Notes: generated from the sequence alone by a model not told the origin. Shown: positions 25,999 to 35,985, counted from the first letter of the stretch. The stretch: DNA of 64,000 nt from Proteobacteria bacterium UBA981 (GCA_002292285.1 DBBP01000002.1:38888-102887), one strand, 5' to 3'. Translations and numbers: made by a program.

Positions 25999-26214
25999 AT
26001 CCGGTCGACGTCGACCATCAGCCGCCCGGAAGTCGCTCGACTTTCAGGGCCGCGCCTCTTCGGCGGCACCATGAAAACTCGCCCGAGAAAAAAAACGGGT
26101 GTCACGCACAAGCCAAAGCTCGCGGATTTTCGCCGCCGACGGGCAATATTGAGCACAGGCCTGGCGGGTATTTCGTCGGCATAGTTTGCTAAACTGGCGC
26201 TCGTTCACCACGAC

Positions 26215-26290
26215 GCCTTGGTAGCTCAGTGGATAGAGCGACCGCCTCCTAAGCGGTAGGTCGCAGGTTCGAATCCTGCTCAGGGCGCCA
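26215..26290 (+). tRNA. tRNA-Arg (anticodon CCU)
   Basis: A 76 nt cloverleaf with encoded CCA. The acceptor stem is GCCTTGG/TCAGGGC with two G-U pairs, D arm GCTC...GAGC, anticodon stem ACCGC/GCGGT around loop CTCCTAA (anticodon CCT) and T arm GCAGG-TTCGAAT-CCTGC. It reads the rare AGG codon. Confidence 0.96.
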
Positions 26291-26365
26291 CTCCCTACAG
26301 TCCACTGCGCGAGCCCGATTGCGTTCGCCGCACTGTATTGTCCGGGACGGTTGCGGCATGCCGGT

Positions 26366-27196
26366 TTAGCGGCCGCTAAAATTCGCCGCCCGTCGTTCTA
26401 CAAAATGCGCGACACCTTCTTTGAAGTCCTCAGACACAAAGCTGCCCGGCATTTCTCCGTTAGCGACCATAGTTGCCTCTTCGAGCGACTGTAAGGTGGC
26501 ACGATAAACCTGTCGCTTCATCACACCAATCGAGCGCGGAGACACCATCGTTGCCATTTCTTCTGCGTAGGCATAGACCGCAGTCATGAACTCATCCTGC
26601 GGATGCATTTGATTGATCAGCCCCATCGACAACGCTTCCGGTGCGCGGACCTTACGTGCGGAGAGCAGTAAATCGAGCGCGTGGCCGTGTCCAATAAGCG
26701 CGGGGAGCAACCACGAAACGCCGTGCTCGGCAATCAAACCGCGACGTGAGAACGCGGTTGTAAAAACCGCATTGTCGGCCGCGAAACGGACGTCACAGTA
26801 CAGCGCCATGATCAAACCGAGTCCTGCGGCAGGACCATTAATTGCAGCTATGATGGGCTTGGGCACGGTCGGGAAATAAGCGTAGCGCAGGTGAAAATCG
26901 GGTGGCATATCGAGACCTCCCGCTATCCCGCCGGGTTGTGCATTTTCTGGTGCACGAGGTGCCGCGTCACCATCGATCACACTGTTAAGCAAATTCATGT
27001 CCGCGCCGGCGCAAAACCCGCGCCCGGCTCCCGTGAGCACAATGACTCGCACGTCATCGTCGGCAGTCGCCTGCGTCATTGCGGCGCGAACTTCAGTCTC
27101 CATCGTGCGCGTCCATGCGTTTAGCTGGTCCGGGCGATTCAGCGTAATTGTGGCAATGCGCCGTTCAACTTGGTAAATAATTTCGCTATAGCTCAT
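26366..27196 (-). CDS. Enoyl-CoA hydratase/isomerase family protein
   Basis: A 276-residue crotonase-fold protein. GAGRGFCAGADMN (about residues 55-67) forms the first oxyanion-hole segment, and AAINGPAAGLGL the second. RRGLIAEHGVSWLLPALIG carries the usual active-site acidic position (Glu). It probably hydrates or isomerises an enoyl-CoA; the substrate is unknown. A second, divergent crotonase starts 264 bp away, so the two may share a catabolic pathway and a regulatory region. Confidence 0.88.
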   Translation of the reverse strand: MSYSEIIYQVERRIATITLNRPDQLNAWTRTMETEVRAAMTQATADDDVRVIVLTGAGRGFCAGADMNLLNSVIDGDAAPRAPENAQPGGIAGGLDMPPDFHLRYAYFPTVPKPIIAAINGPAAGLGLIMALYCDVRFAADNAVFTTAFSRRGLIAEHGVSWLLPALIGHGHALDLLLSARKVRAPEALSMGLINQMHPQDEFMTAVYAYAEEMATMVSPRSIGVMKRQVYRATLQSLEEATMVANGEMPGSFVSEDFKEGVAHFVERRAANFSGR

Positions 27197-27459
27197 GCGG
27201 GTGTCCTCTGCCGTGGGCTTGAAAGTGACGCTTGGTGACTGGGAAGTTTAGCAAGCGATGTCGTGCATTTGGCTTGCGGCGCTCAAGTCGGCACCATAGC
27301 GGACCTGTTCACAACACACTGTTACTTTACCAGCCTGAGAATAATTCCTGCTCGATTGGCAGCGCGCGCGATACAACGCGTTTCATCTCGATGAATTGTG
27401 CAGCGCACGCCTTTCCGCACCGGAGATGTTTAATGGCCCAGCAACTCTGGAGCGAAGCA

Positions 27460-28317
27460 ATGACCTACAAGGAAATCAGCTACGACATCGAAGAGGGTGT
27501 CCTGACCTTGACGATGAACCGTCCCGATAAACTCAATGCGTTCACTCGCCTGATGCTGACCGAGATGCTCGACGCGCTTGATCGCGCCGATGCGGACGAC
27601 GCCGTGCGCGCCATCATTGTCACGGGTGCCGGGCGTGGTTTTTGCGCAGGCGCGGATTTGTCTGGTGGCAAGGATTCATTTGATTCGCACGCTCGCGATG
27701 ATCGTCCGTCCGGCCTTAACCGCGACGGCGGCGGTCTGCTGACCTTGCGCTTGTACGACTGTCTGAAGCCAGTGATTGCAGCCGTAAACGGTCCCGCCGT
27801 CGGCGTTGGCGCCACGATGCAATTGCCGATGGATGTACGCATTGCCTCGGACAAGGCGCGCTTCGGTTTTGTGTTCGCGCGTCGCGGAATCGTCCCGGAA
27901 GCATGCTCGAGCTGGTTTCTCCCGCGCGTGGTCGGCATCTCTAACGCCCTGAAATGGAGTTATTCCGGGAATGTATTCCCTGCTGACGAAGCGCTCGCCG
28001 GTGGTCTCGTGTCCGAGGTTGTGCCGCCGGATCAATTGCTGCCCCGGGCACGTGAGATTGCCCTTGAGATTGCCGCCAACACCTCGTCGATATCAATCAC
28101 CATGATTCGCCACATGATGTGGAAGATGCTGGGTACAGACCATCCAATGGAAGCCCACAAAATAGATTCGCGCGGTGTCTATCACCTCGGCCAGGCTGCC
28201 GATGCGAAAGAAGGCGTGACCTCGTTTCTTGAGAAGCGAGCGCCGCAATTCACCGACAAAGTCAGTCACGATCTACCTGAGTTTTTCCCGTGGTGGGAAG
28301 AGCGCGAATTCAAGTAA
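27460..28317 (+). CDS. Enoyl-CoA hydratase/isomerase family protein
   Basis: A 285-residue crotonase. GAGRGFCAGADLSGG and AAVNGPAVGVGAT form the oxyanion hole, and RRGIVPEACSSWFLPRVVG carries the catalytic Glu region. ATG at 27460 is favoured by GGAG eight bases upstream; an ATG at 27433 is the alternative, and longer forms are implausible. Sequence outside the core differs clearly from the gene at 26366, so this is an old divergence. The C-terminus ends in a hydrophobic/aromatic tail (DLPEFFPWWEE). Substrate unknown. Confidence 0.88.
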   Translation: MTYKEISYDIEEGVLTLTMNRPDKLNAFTRLMLTEMLDALDRADADDAVRAIIVTGAGRGFCAGADLSGGKDSFDSHARDDRPSGLNRDGGGLLTLRLYDCLKPVIAAVNGPAVGVGATMQLPMDVRIASDKARFGFVFARRGIVPEACSSWFLPRVVGISNALKWSYSGNVFPADEALAGGLVSEVVPPDQLLPRAREIALEIAANTSSISITMIRHMMWKMLGTDHPMEAHKIDSRGVYHLGQAADAKEGVTSFLEKRAPQFTDKVSHDLPEFFPWWEEREFK

Positions 28318-28477
28318 GCCAGCACTCGAAATTCGTTCCTAATCGAGCGGGAAAGCGCACGACGGCCCTCGATGCCTCGTGCGCACCATCACTTTGCGTC
28401 GATGGCCACTGAATTCATGCATGGCTGGACGCTGCCGCCCTGCGCCCTGGATTCACAGCGTCAAGGCCGCATGTCGT

Positions 28478-29893
28478 TTAAATCTCCATGCGAAACCAAA
28501 GCCCGCGGCGGTACTGCAGCCACGCGACCAGTGCCAAAGCCGTCTCGGCGAAGAACACAGCAACAAACACACCGCGCGGGCCAAAATGACAATGCGCCGC
28601 CAACCACCATGCGACGGGCAGCTGCAAAAGCCAGAAACAAATGAAATTGATCCAGGTTGGGGTCCAGGTGTCGCCGGCGCCATTGAAGGCCTGAGTCAAA
28701 ACCAATCCAACGCCCATAAAGCCGTAGCCATAGCTGATGAACCGCAGGCACTCGCTGGCGTGAAAAATGATTTCCGCATCGCCGGAGAAAACCGCCGCCA
28801 ATTGTTCGCCCAGTAGTAGGAATATCGCCGCGACTGCCAGCATAAAAGTCACGGTGTAGCGCATCACCACGCGCACCGCTTGTTGAGCCCGCTCTACATT
28901 GCGCGCGCCAAGGTTCTGGCCGACCAGAGTCGCCGCCGCGTTACTTAAACCCCACGCGGGCAAGATGGTGAAATCGATGATGCGCACTGCGATGGTGTAA
29001 CCGGCGATGGCTTCGTTGCCATAAGCGGCGACGAGGCGCATTAATGCAACCCAGCTGGCAGTTGCGATCAAAAACTGTCCGATGCCACCCAGCGAGATGC
29101 GAACCAACGTCCTCATAACTCCCGGATCGAAGCGCAGATGGCGCAGTTTGAGACGCAGATGAACCTGACCCTCCGTCAACTTCACAAGCAGATAAACAAC
29201 GCCGATGGTGCGTCCAATACTCGTCGCTATTGCCGCTCCGGTTACGCCGAGATTTGGAAACGGACCAAGTCCGAAGATTAAACACGGGTCGAGAACCAGG
29301 TTAATCACATTAGCGAGAACTAACGCGCGCATTGCGATGCTAGCGAGTCCGGCGCCGCGGAACACTGCATTCAAGAGGAAGATATAGACCACCGTCAATG
29401 CGCCGCCGAGCAAGATACGGGTGTAATTCTGGCCGCTGTCGATAACTGCAGCGGTGGCGCCCATTAACGTCAATATATCGACCGCGAAGAAAATCCCGAC
29501 CGCAGCAACGACGAGCGCACACAGCAAGCCCAGCCACAATGTCTGACCGGCCACAGCAGCAGCACCCTCGTCATGCCCCGCCCCTACCCGACGCGCGACC
29601 AGCGCTGTCACGCCCATCCCGAGCCCAATCGCAACCGCGTACACCAAAGTCATGACGGCTTCGGTCAGGCCCACTACAGCGATGGCGTCACTCCCCAAGC
29701 GCGCGACGTAGAATATATCGGTGATGGCGAACACCGCCTCCATCGACATTTCCAGGACCATTGGAATTGCCAGCAGCGCAACGCCGCGCTCAAGAGGCCC
29801 ATGGGTAAAGTCATAGCCATCGCTACGGAACGATTCGCCAAATAGCGAGATCAGTCGCTGCAGCGCAGAAATGGGTGGCGTTGTGTGCGTCAT
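28478..29893 (-). CDS. MATE family efflux transporter
   Basis: A 471-residue membrane protein with about twelve helices in two six-helix halves, typical of NorM-type MATE exporters. The N-terminus LAIPMVLEMSMEAVFAITDIFYVARLG is split by the family helix 1/2 pattern, and GLGMGVTALVARRVGAG is the conserved loop after helix 2. Such proteins export cationic drugs or metabolites using Na+ or H+ gradients. It ends tail-to-tail with the crotonase gene (about 160 bp gap). Substrate unknown. Confidence 0.92.
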   Translation of the reverse strand: MTHTTPPISALQRLISLFGESFRSDGYDFTHGPLERGVALLAIPMVLEMSMEAVFAITDIFYVARLGSDAIAVVGLTEAVMTLVYAVAIGLGMGVTALVARRVGAGHDEGAAAVAGQTLWLGLLCALVVAAVGIFFAVDILTLMGATAAVIDSGQNYTRILLGGALTVVYIFLLNAVFRGAGLASIAMRALVLANVINLVLDPCLIFGLGPFPNLGVTGAAIATSIGRTIGVVYLLVKLTEGQVHLRLKLRHLRFDPGVMRTLVRISLGGIGQFLIATASWVALMRLVAAYGNEAIAGYTIAVRIIDFTILPAWGLSNAAATLVGQNLGARNVERAQQAVRVVMRYTVTFMLAVAAIFLLLGEQLAAVFSGDAEIIFHASECLRFISYGYGFMGVGLVLTQAFNGAGDTWTPTWINFICFWLLQLPVAWWLAAHCHFGPRGVFVAVFFAETALALVAWLQYRRGLWFRMEI

Positions 29894-29989
29894 TGCGTCA
29901 GCACTGGATGGCGCGAATGCCAGTTCAGGTGGGCGCGCATAATAGCGCAGCTAATCAAACCACAGGTGTGTGAATCAGCAACGCCGCAA

Positions 29990-30694
29990 ATGAACGCGAC
30001 CCTCAATATCATCCCCACCGGCCATCTGATCCTGGCCTTTACGCCCCTGCTTATCGTTGCGCTCGTGATGTGGCGATGGTCTGCGGGCAGTCGCACGCTG
30101 GCCTTTGCGAGTATGCGCATGATCTTGCAACTGGTCGTTATCGGTTACTTGCTCACGTTCATCTTCGCAGTCGAACAACCCGCGCTCATTGCACTCGTGC
30201 TCGCCGTGATGTTGCTCGCTGCCAGTTGGATTGCGTTGCGTCCCTTGGGTGCGCCTGACTCAAAGCAGTTTGGCCTTGCAGTGCTGGCACTTGGTGCTGG
30301 TAGCTTGTTTACGCTCGCCGTGGTGATTATTGCCGTGTTGCGGCCGCAGCCCTGGTTCGAGCCGCGCATCATCATCCCCATCGCGGGAATGATTTTTTCC
30401 AGTGCCATGAACACGGTAAGCCTGACGGCGGAACGCTACGCCAAAGAACTGGCACATGGCGCAGATCATGCGGATGCGCGGCGCGAAGCACTAAGCGCCG
30501 GGATGATTCCTGTCATCAATGCGTTTTTCGCCGTCGGGCTGGTGACTTTGCCAGGCATGATGACTGGGCAGATTCTGTCCGGTGTTGATCCGTCTGTGGC
30601 CGTGCGTTATCAAATCGTCGTGATGTGCATGACCTGTGGGGCCGGCGGCCTCTCGGCGATCACTTACTTGCAGCTGGTTGAGCGCGCGCGATAG
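29990..30694 (+). CDS. FetB-like (UPF0014) ABC transporter permease
   Basis: A 234-residue membrane protein with about seven helices, of the UPF0014/FetB family. RMILQLVVIGYLLTFIF and IPIAGMIFSSAMNTVSLTAERY are family landmarks, as is GAGGLSAITYLQL at the end. In E. coli FetB works with ATPase FetA in iron export or peroxide resistance. No ATPase gene lies beside this copy, so it is an orphan. The ATG at 29990 is preferred because the first helix follows; the upstream frame overlaps the MATE gene start and lacks signals. Confidence 0.85.
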   Translation: MNATLNIIPTGHLILAFTPLLIVALVMWRWSAGSRTLAFASMRMILQLVVIGYLLTFIFAVEQPALIALVLAVMLLAASWIALRPLGAPDSKQFGLAVLALGAGSLFTLAVVIIAVLRPQPWFEPRIIIPIAGMIFSSAMNTVSLTAERYAKELAHGADHADARREALSAGMIPVINAFFAVGLVTLPGMMTGQILSGVDPSVAVRYQIVVMCMTCGAGGLSAITYLQLVERAR

Positions 30695-30758
30695 CTAATT
30701 CCATCCGACTGCGGCACGCTATTCCACATCCCCTAATCACCCCACAAAGGAACCAAAC

Positions 30759-31520
30759 ATGACGGGACAATGTCAGGACAAAATCGCGCTCGTGACCGGC
30801 GGCGCATCGGGCATCGGACGTGCGAGCGCCATTGCGCTTGCCAACGAAGGCGCACGTGTAATGGTTGCCGATCTGGCGCTGGAAGGTTGCCAGGAGACGG
30901 TTGACATGATCACCGCCGCCGGTGGTGAGGCGGCAGCGCAGACCTGCGATGTCGCGAACGAATCCGCCGTCGAAGCATTGGTCGCGCATACGGTCAAAAC
31001 CTACGGACGTGTCGATCTCGCGTTCAACAACGCTGGCGTAGGCGGCACGATGGCGAAGACGCACGAGTATCCGAGCGATAACTGGGATCAGGTGCTGGCC
31101 ATCAATCTGACCGGAGTGTGGTACTGCATGAAATACGAGTTGCGCCAGATGCTCGCCCAGGGTGGCGGGGCCATCGTCAATACGGCATCAGTCGCAGGAC
31201 TGATTGCAATGAGCGGGGCGCCTGCCTATGTGGCCGCCAAACATGGTGTGGTCGGCCTCACCAAAAGCGCAGCGCTGGAATACGCCAAATCGAACATACG
31301 CGTGAACGCTGTCTGCCCCGGAGGTGTACTAACGAACATGACCGAAACGGCAGATAAAGAGATGCCAGGATTTCTCGACAAACTGGCTAAACACGAACCT
31401 ATGGGGCGACTTGCCGATCCAAAGGAAATCGCCAGTGCCGTGGTCTGGCTTTGTTCCGAAGGTGCGTCATTTATGACCGGGCACGCCCTTGCAGTCGACG
31501 GTGGATTCGTCGCGCGCTAG
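30759..31520 (+). CDS. Short-chain dehydrogenase/reductase
   Basis: A 253-residue classical SDR. TGGASGIGRA (residues about 13-22) binds NAD(P), NNAG follows strand 4, and the catalytic Ser...Tyr-x3-Lys is S(VAGLIAMSGAP)AYVAAK. PGGVLTNM and a C-terminal GHALAVDGGF complete the fold. The acidic residue at the end of strand 2 (VADL) suggests NAD(H). AAAGGAAC precedes the start. Substrate cannot be assigned from sequence. Confidence 0.9.
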   Translation: MTGQCQDKIALVTGGASGIGRASAIALANEGARVMVADLALEGCQETVDMITAAGGEAAAQTCDVANESAVEALVAHTVKTYGRVDLAFNNAGVGGTMAKTHEYPSDNWDQVLAINLTGVWYCMKYELRQMLAQGGGAIVNTASVAGLIAMSGAPAYVAAKHGVVGLTKSAALEYAKSNIRVNAVCPGGVLTNMTETADKEMPGFLDKLAKHEPMGRLADPKEIASAVVWLCSEGASFMTGHALAVDGGFVAR

Positions 31521-31570
31521 TCCCGTATAAATCGGCTAAGGCCACTAAGATCCATCATCAGGGAAAGCCA

Positions 31571-32047
31571 TTGAGCGGAAAAATCGAACAGCGCCTACGC
31601 GAACTCAGGATCAGCCTGCCCGCCGCACAGCAGCCCCGAGTCGCCAAAATCAAAGGCGCGAAAATAAGCGGCAGTACCCTGTATGTCTCGGGCATGATTC
31701 CGCAGTGGGAGGGCGAGTTATCGTTCGTTGGGGAAATCGGTCGTGAATTCACGGTCGCTGAGGGGCAGCAGGCAGCGCGATTGTGTGCGCTTAACGTCCT
31801 CGCCCAGGCGCAACTGGCACTGGGTGGTGATCTGGATAGGGTTCAACACATCGTGCGCGTCGGCGGCTTTGTGAATTGCCTGCCGGAGGTCGTCGAAGTT
31901 GGCGCTGTCGTAAACGGTGCTTCGGAACTGTTCATCGAGATTTTCGGCGACGCCGGTCAACATGCCCGGACGGCCGTCGGCGCGATGAGCATGCCGCTCG
32001 GCGTCGCAGTCGAAATCGAGGCGATCATGGAAATCGCGCCGCAATAG
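31571..32047 (+). CDS. RidA family protein
   Basis: A 158-residue YjgF/YER057c/UK114 (RidA) family protein of the longer subtype. VSGMIPQWEGEL, AARLCALNVLAQAQLALG and RVGGFVNC are recognisable. RidA proteins hydrolyse reactive enamine/imine intermediates, but this subtype lacks a proven substrate. The start is TTG at 31571 with AGGGA upstream; a longer frame back to 31451 would overlap the SDR gene and is unlikely. It follows the SDR by 50 nt, probably in one transcript. Confidence 0.82.
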   Translation: MSGKIEQRLRELRISLPAAQQPRVAKIKGAKISGSTLYVSGMIPQWEGELSFVGEIGREFTVAEGQQAARLCALNVLAQAQLALGGDLDRVQHIVRVGGFVNCLPEVVEVGAVVNGASELFIEIFGDAGQHARTAVGAMSMPLGVAVEIEAIMEIAPQ

Positions 32048-32070
32048 TTTTTAAACTGTCTGTTAGGCGA

Positions 32071-33600
32071 TTAGGCCGCTACGTAGTGCTTGTGCGTGTG
32101 ACGCAAAAACAATGCCAAAGGGGATAAACACGCAAACACCGCGGCGATAAACCAGAAGACGTCGTTAAAAGCATTCATTTGCACGTGCCGAAATAATTCT
32201 TGCGCCAACTTAACCGGTGCGTTCACGTCGTCGATCGCGACATTCGTGTGATCAAGCCAGTCGTACAGACGCGGATTAGTGTCACTCAGATGGGTACCTA
32301 AATGATGCCAGTGCACTTGCTCACGGCGAACCAGCAAAGTACTTGTGATGGCGATACCAATAGACCCGCCAATAGTCCTCATCACATTGAACAGGCCAGC
32401 CGCCTCGGCGCCCTTGTGTGCGGGTGTGGTCTCGAACGCGGCGGAAGATACTTGTGAAAAGACGCACGCCATTGCGAGGCCGAACACGAGGCCCGGCGCG
32501 ATCAAGCCGAACGTGTCGACCGCTAGCGACAGTTGCGCCATCATCGAGCAGGCCAGAACCGACAACAACATGCCACCGCCAATCAGCCAGCGGTGGTCGA
32601 TCAGCGGCGCGATCCACGAACCGATGACGATCATCATCACTGCGCTCACCGCGCCGCGAGGTGCGAGTACCCAACCGGCTGTGTCTGCCGGGTAACCCAG
32701 CACATCCTGTGCGAGCAGCGGCCACATAACGATGGTTGAGTACATCGCGAGGCTGTAGCCACCCATGAGTAAACTTCCAACCAGAAAGTTGCGGTCCGCA
32801 AATAAACGGATGTCGACAATATTATGCTCGCGAGACAGCGCGCGGACGATAAACAGCACAAATGCCGTGCCGGCGACCCAGCTCAGGATCCAGATAAACC
32901 CGGAATCGAACCAGTCGCGCGTATGGCCTTGATCGAGCATGGTCTGGAACGCCCCCAGTGCAAGTGAAAGTAACGCTAAACCGGTCCAGTCGGTGCGGAC
33001 CTCGGGTTGCGGCGCCGCGCCGCCGACTTCGTCGAGTAGCAACACCAAGGCGAACACGCCGATGGGTACGTTAATAAAAAATACCCAGCGCCAATCCCAG
33101 TGCTCGGTAATGGCGCCACCGACAACGGGCCCCATGACGGGCGCCACCATGATGGCCAGCCCCCAGATAGCCATCGCTTGATTGCGTTTCTCACGCGGAA
33201 ACGCATCAATCACAATCGACTGCGATATCGGGACCAACACCGCACCAAAGCCGCCCTGAAGAAAACGAAACAGGACCATCGAGGCAAGACTCCATGACAA
33301 GCCGCACGCAATTGAGGCCAGCACAAAGCCGATGACGCCAGTGAACACAACCGTGCGGCGGCCAAAGCGCGTGACCAGATAGCCAGTCAGCGGCATCACA
33401 ATCGCCGTCGAGATCAGATAGGACGTGATCAGCCAGGTGATTTGATCGGGTGTCGCACCGAAGCTGCCCATCATGTGCGGCAGCGCTACGTTCACGACGG
33501 AAGTATCGAGGACTTCAAGCACCGCGGTCAGCATGACGCCAATGACGACTGTCCACGCCGGACGCCCAGCAGCACCCAGCACCCCCGAGGCGGCACTCAC
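32071..33600 (-). CDS. EmrB/QacA-type MFS multidrug transporter (DHA2)
   Basis: A 509-residue, 14-helix major facilitator. LDTSVVNVALPHM is motif D1 of the DHA2 group, TRFGRRTVVFTGV is motif A, and PVMGPVVGGAI is motif C of proton antiporters. Starts with GTG in a GTGA overlap with the HlyD-type gene upstream, so the two form an EmrAB-like pump. Works with an outer-membrane TolC-type channel to expel hydrophobic compounds. Convergent with the RidA gene. Confidence 0.92.
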   Translation of the reverse strand: MSAASGVLGAAGRPAWTVVIGVMLTAVLEVLDTSVVNVALPHMMGSFGATPDQITWLITSYLISTAIVMPLTGYLVTRFGRRTVVFTGVIGFVLASIACGLSWSLASMVLFRFLQGGFGAVLVPISQSIVIDAFPREKRNQAMAIWGLAIMVAPVMGPVVGGAITEHWDWRWVFFINVPIGVFALVLLLDEVGGAAPQPEVRTDWTGLALLSLALGAFQTMLDQGHTRDWFDSGFIWILSWVAGTAFVLFIVRALSREHNIVDIRLFADRNFLVGSLLMGGYSLAMYSTIVMWPLLAQDVLGYPADTAGWVLAPRGAVSAVMMIVIGSWIAPLIDHRWLIGGGMLLSVLACSMMAQLSLAVDTFGLIAPGLVFGLAMACVFSQVSSAAFETTPAHKGAEAAGLFNVMRTIGGSIGIAITSTLLVRREQVHWHHLGTHLSDTNPRLYDWLDHTNVAIDDVNAPVKLAQELFRHVQMNAFNDVFWFIAAVFACLSPLALFLRHTHKHYVAA

Positions 33601-34592
33601 TGGTCGAGGTTAACCGCGACTGTGGCGCTGGCCCCGACACGTAGCGGGCGCTCGTTGGCGAGGTCGTCAACGCGCGGGTCAATGCTGATGCGGATAGGAA
33701 AGCGTTGAGTCACCTTGACCCAGTTGCCGGTGGCGTTCTCTGGCGGAAGCAAGGAGAAAACCGCCCCTGACCCGGCGCCGAGACTTTCAACTGCGCCGGT
33801 TAGCTCCAGATCCGGATACATGTCGAGTTTGATCACCGCCATTTGTCCAGGGCGGATGTGGTGCAAATCGGTTTCTTTGAAGTTGGCCTCGACCCACCAG
33901 TGCTTGTCTTCGACGATCGAGAACTGCGAACGCTCAGCGATAATCATGGCACCTTCGCGCAGAGAAATATTCGATACCCAACCGGCGACTGGCGCCACCA
34001 CACGGGTAAAGGACAGCTCAAGCTGTGCCGCAGTGAGCGCGGCCTGCGCAGCTCGTTGGCGGGCGTTCTGAGCACCTTTTACGCCCAGCTTGCTTTGCGC
34101 CCGGCGCAAATCCGCACGCGCGCTTTCGAGCGCCGCAGTGACTTCTGCGAAGGTCGCTTTCGCATTGTCATATTCGGCTTCGGAAATCAGGTTCGATTCG
34201 CCAAGTGCCGTTGCACGCTCCAAATTACGCCGCGCCCGCGCTAAGGTCACTTCGCGCTCAGTGACGTTCGATCGTGCAACCCCGACCTCGGCGTCGTCAG
34301 CACCGGTATCCTGTGCCGCCATCTCGTAGTTTGCGTCCGCAGAATCGACTGTCGCCTGGAATACAGAAGGGTCGATATCAAACAACGCCGCTCCCGCTTC
34401 AACGTAGTCATTTTCAGCCACGTGAACCGCGACCACTGGCCCCGACACGCGCGCGGCGATATCGACAATATGCGCCTGGACATACGCATCGTCAGTGGTT
34501 GGATGAAGCTCGCGATAATCCCAATAGAACTTGAGGCCAACGCCAATTCCAAGACTTAAAACGAGCAACAGCAGCAGGCGCAAAGAGCGCAT
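33597..34592 (-). CDS. EmrA/HlyD-type membrane fusion protein
   Basis: A 331-residue periplasmic adaptor with one N-terminal membrane helix (residues 4-22). TTDDAYVQAHIVDIAARVSG (about 32-51) is the EmrA hallmark, followed by a lipoyl-like half, an alpha-hairpin with heptads (about 85-180) and a beta-barrel with VSNISLREGAMI. It bridges the EmrB-type pump encoded next to it and an outer-membrane channel. No TolC or regulator is adjacent. Its promoter should lie in the 400 bp gap upstream. Confidence 0.92.
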   Translation of the reverse strand: MRSLRLLLLLVLSLGIGVGLKFYWDYRELHPTTDDAYVQAHIVDIAARVSGPVVAVHVAENDYVEAGAALFDIDPSVFQATVDSADANYEMAAQDTGADDAEVGVARSNVTEREVTLARARRNLERATALGESNLISEAEYDNAKATFAEVTAALESARADLRRAQSKLGVKGAQNARQRAAQAALTAAQLELSFTRVVAPVAGWVSNISLREGAMIIAERSQFSIVEDKHWWVEANFKETDLHHIRPGQMAVIKLDMYPDLELTGAVESLGAGSGAVFSLLPPENATGNWVKVTQRFPIRISIDPRVDDLANERPLRVGASATVAVNLDQ

Positions 34593-34995
34593 CGGTGGGA
34601 CTCCAGTTAGTGCGGCTCAGACGCGAACTACAAACAGTAAAATGGCCGGGGCATTGTAGCGCGATCGACAAACTGCCGATTCGGCCAAGCTCGCTTGACT
34701 CACCCAACCACGGGCTGCGCTCACCTGCCGGCCAGAGCAGTTGAGCGACCTCCACCGCGCTCACGCTGAGTTACACTATTGGTACAACAGAATTCGCTCC
34801 TGCGCGCGGTTTCGCCGACCTCCAAAGGCCTCTGAAAGCACAACGCAAAGCTGGTCGGCGTCGTTTAATCCGGCGCGGTCGCGGCGCAGATGATTAACGA
34901 CGTTGTCTCGTCACGACGAATTGAGGCCGCAGTTTTTGAAGCTGATACGCTGACGCGCGAAATTTAGCGTCCTTGACATAACTGAGAGTACCTCT
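34593..34995. other. Divergent intergenic region, emrA-like / cupin
   Basis: About 400 bp without a supportable gene. TTGACA at 34973-34978 is too near the cupin start to serve it as a normal -35. I see no clear operator or hairpin with a T-run. Confidence 0.35.
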
Positions 34996-35415
34996 ATGGG
35001 CACCGTAAGAATCGTTGATGCCGACAGTGTCGATTGGCAACCCGTCCACGAAGCCGTGGCACCCGATGTTGCTGCGCGGATGTCGCGGGCGGAACGAGAT
35101 GCCGACGTGCGCATCGTTCATCCGGGCAGTCATGGCGAACTACAGTTGTTTGAGGCCAGCTTTGTAGCGAACGAAGAAGTCTCACTGCATGCGCACGAAG
35201 CCGATGAAATCATCTATGTGGTGGCAGGAGAATTGCACATAGGACGCAAACGCCTGGGCCCGGGGGCGTCCGTTTTCATCGCCGGACAGACGCTCTATGG
35301 CTTTCGGAGTGGGCCGGAAGGCGTGCGTTTTCTGAACTTTCGCGGGCAGGCGAACACCAGCTTCATCACACGCGACGAGTTCATGGCCGCGCGTCAAGAA
35401 AAAACGACCCGTTGA
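34996..35415 (+). CDS. Cupin domain protein
   Basis: A 139-residue small cupin. H65-x-H67 and E71 (HAHEADE) form the first metal motif, and the second motif has Tyr rather than His (QTLYGF). VVAGELHIG lies between them. The fold suggests a metal-dependent isomerase, oxygenase or binding protein, and no substrate is indicated. It sits alone between divergent efflux genes and a convergent GNAT gene. Confidence 0.82.
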   Translation: MGTVRIVDADSVDWQPVHEAVAPDVAARMSRAERDADVRIVHPGSHGELQLFEASFVANEEVSLHAHEADEIIYVVAGELHIGRKRLGPGASVFIAGQTLYGFRSGPEGVRFLNFRGQANTSFITRDEFMAARQEKTTR

Positions 35416-35487
35416 TCATCGCGACAGTGGACCTTCGAACGGCTGGCGCGCAGGGACGCCCGTAAACTTACACAGCAGTAGCGCGCT

Positions 35488-35985
35488 TCACCGATGTAAC
35501 TCGAGTTCGAAACGCTGCTCCTCGACTTGCGTGCCCCACTGCGTTCCTGGCCGCACTTGTGCGAGACGAAAGCCTGCCGTTTCGTACAGGTGGCGGGCTG
35601 GGTTGAGACCTGCGAATGTATTCAAATAGACCAGTGAATACTTCCGCTGCCGACAGAAATCCACGGCTGCCTCGATGAGCTGTTTGCCACAACCCGTGCC
35701 GCGCACGCCATCAGAGGCGATAAACCACCGTAAATGCGCGCCGTTCGCGCACGCATCAGCAGCGTCAATGGTGATTGAAGCTTCTATGTTGCCGTCGACC
35801 AGCACGCTCCAGATCTGATCGTACTGGCCGTCATAACGGTCGATAAATTGCGCCATCTCACGCGCGACGCGGGTCTCGAAATACGCGCCAAAACGCCACT
35901 CACGTGCGTAGTAGATGGCATGCAACTGGGTGACGCGCCCAACCAGTCCAGGCACATAGCCGGTAACGATTTTGAATTCAGCCAT
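35488..35985 (-). CDS. GNAT family N-acetyltransferase
   Basis: A 165-residue GNAT protein starting MAEFKIVTGYVPG (start at 35985; an ATG five codons earlier is possible). The acetyl-CoA loop is ASDGVRGTGCGKQLI, followed by YLNTFAGLNPARHLYETAGF, the conserved beta5-alpha4 region. This subtype is often found fused to MarR-type regulators, but here it is free-standing. It is followed by no gene within 70 nt on the same strand. Substrate unknown. Confidence 0.87.
   Translation of the reverse strand: MAEFKIVTGYVPGLVGRVTQLHAIYYAREWRFGAYFETRVAREMAQFIDRYDGQYDQIWSVLVDGNIEASITIDAADACANGAHLRWFIASDGVRGTGCGKQLIEAAVDFCRQRKYSLVYLNTFAGLNPARHLYETAGFRLAQVRPGTQWGTQVEEQRFELELHR

Noticed and set aside
28379..28816. 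Plus-strand frame opposite the end of the MATE gene
   Set aside because: Shadow of the transporter gene; Arg/Gln-rich composition typical of antisense frames.
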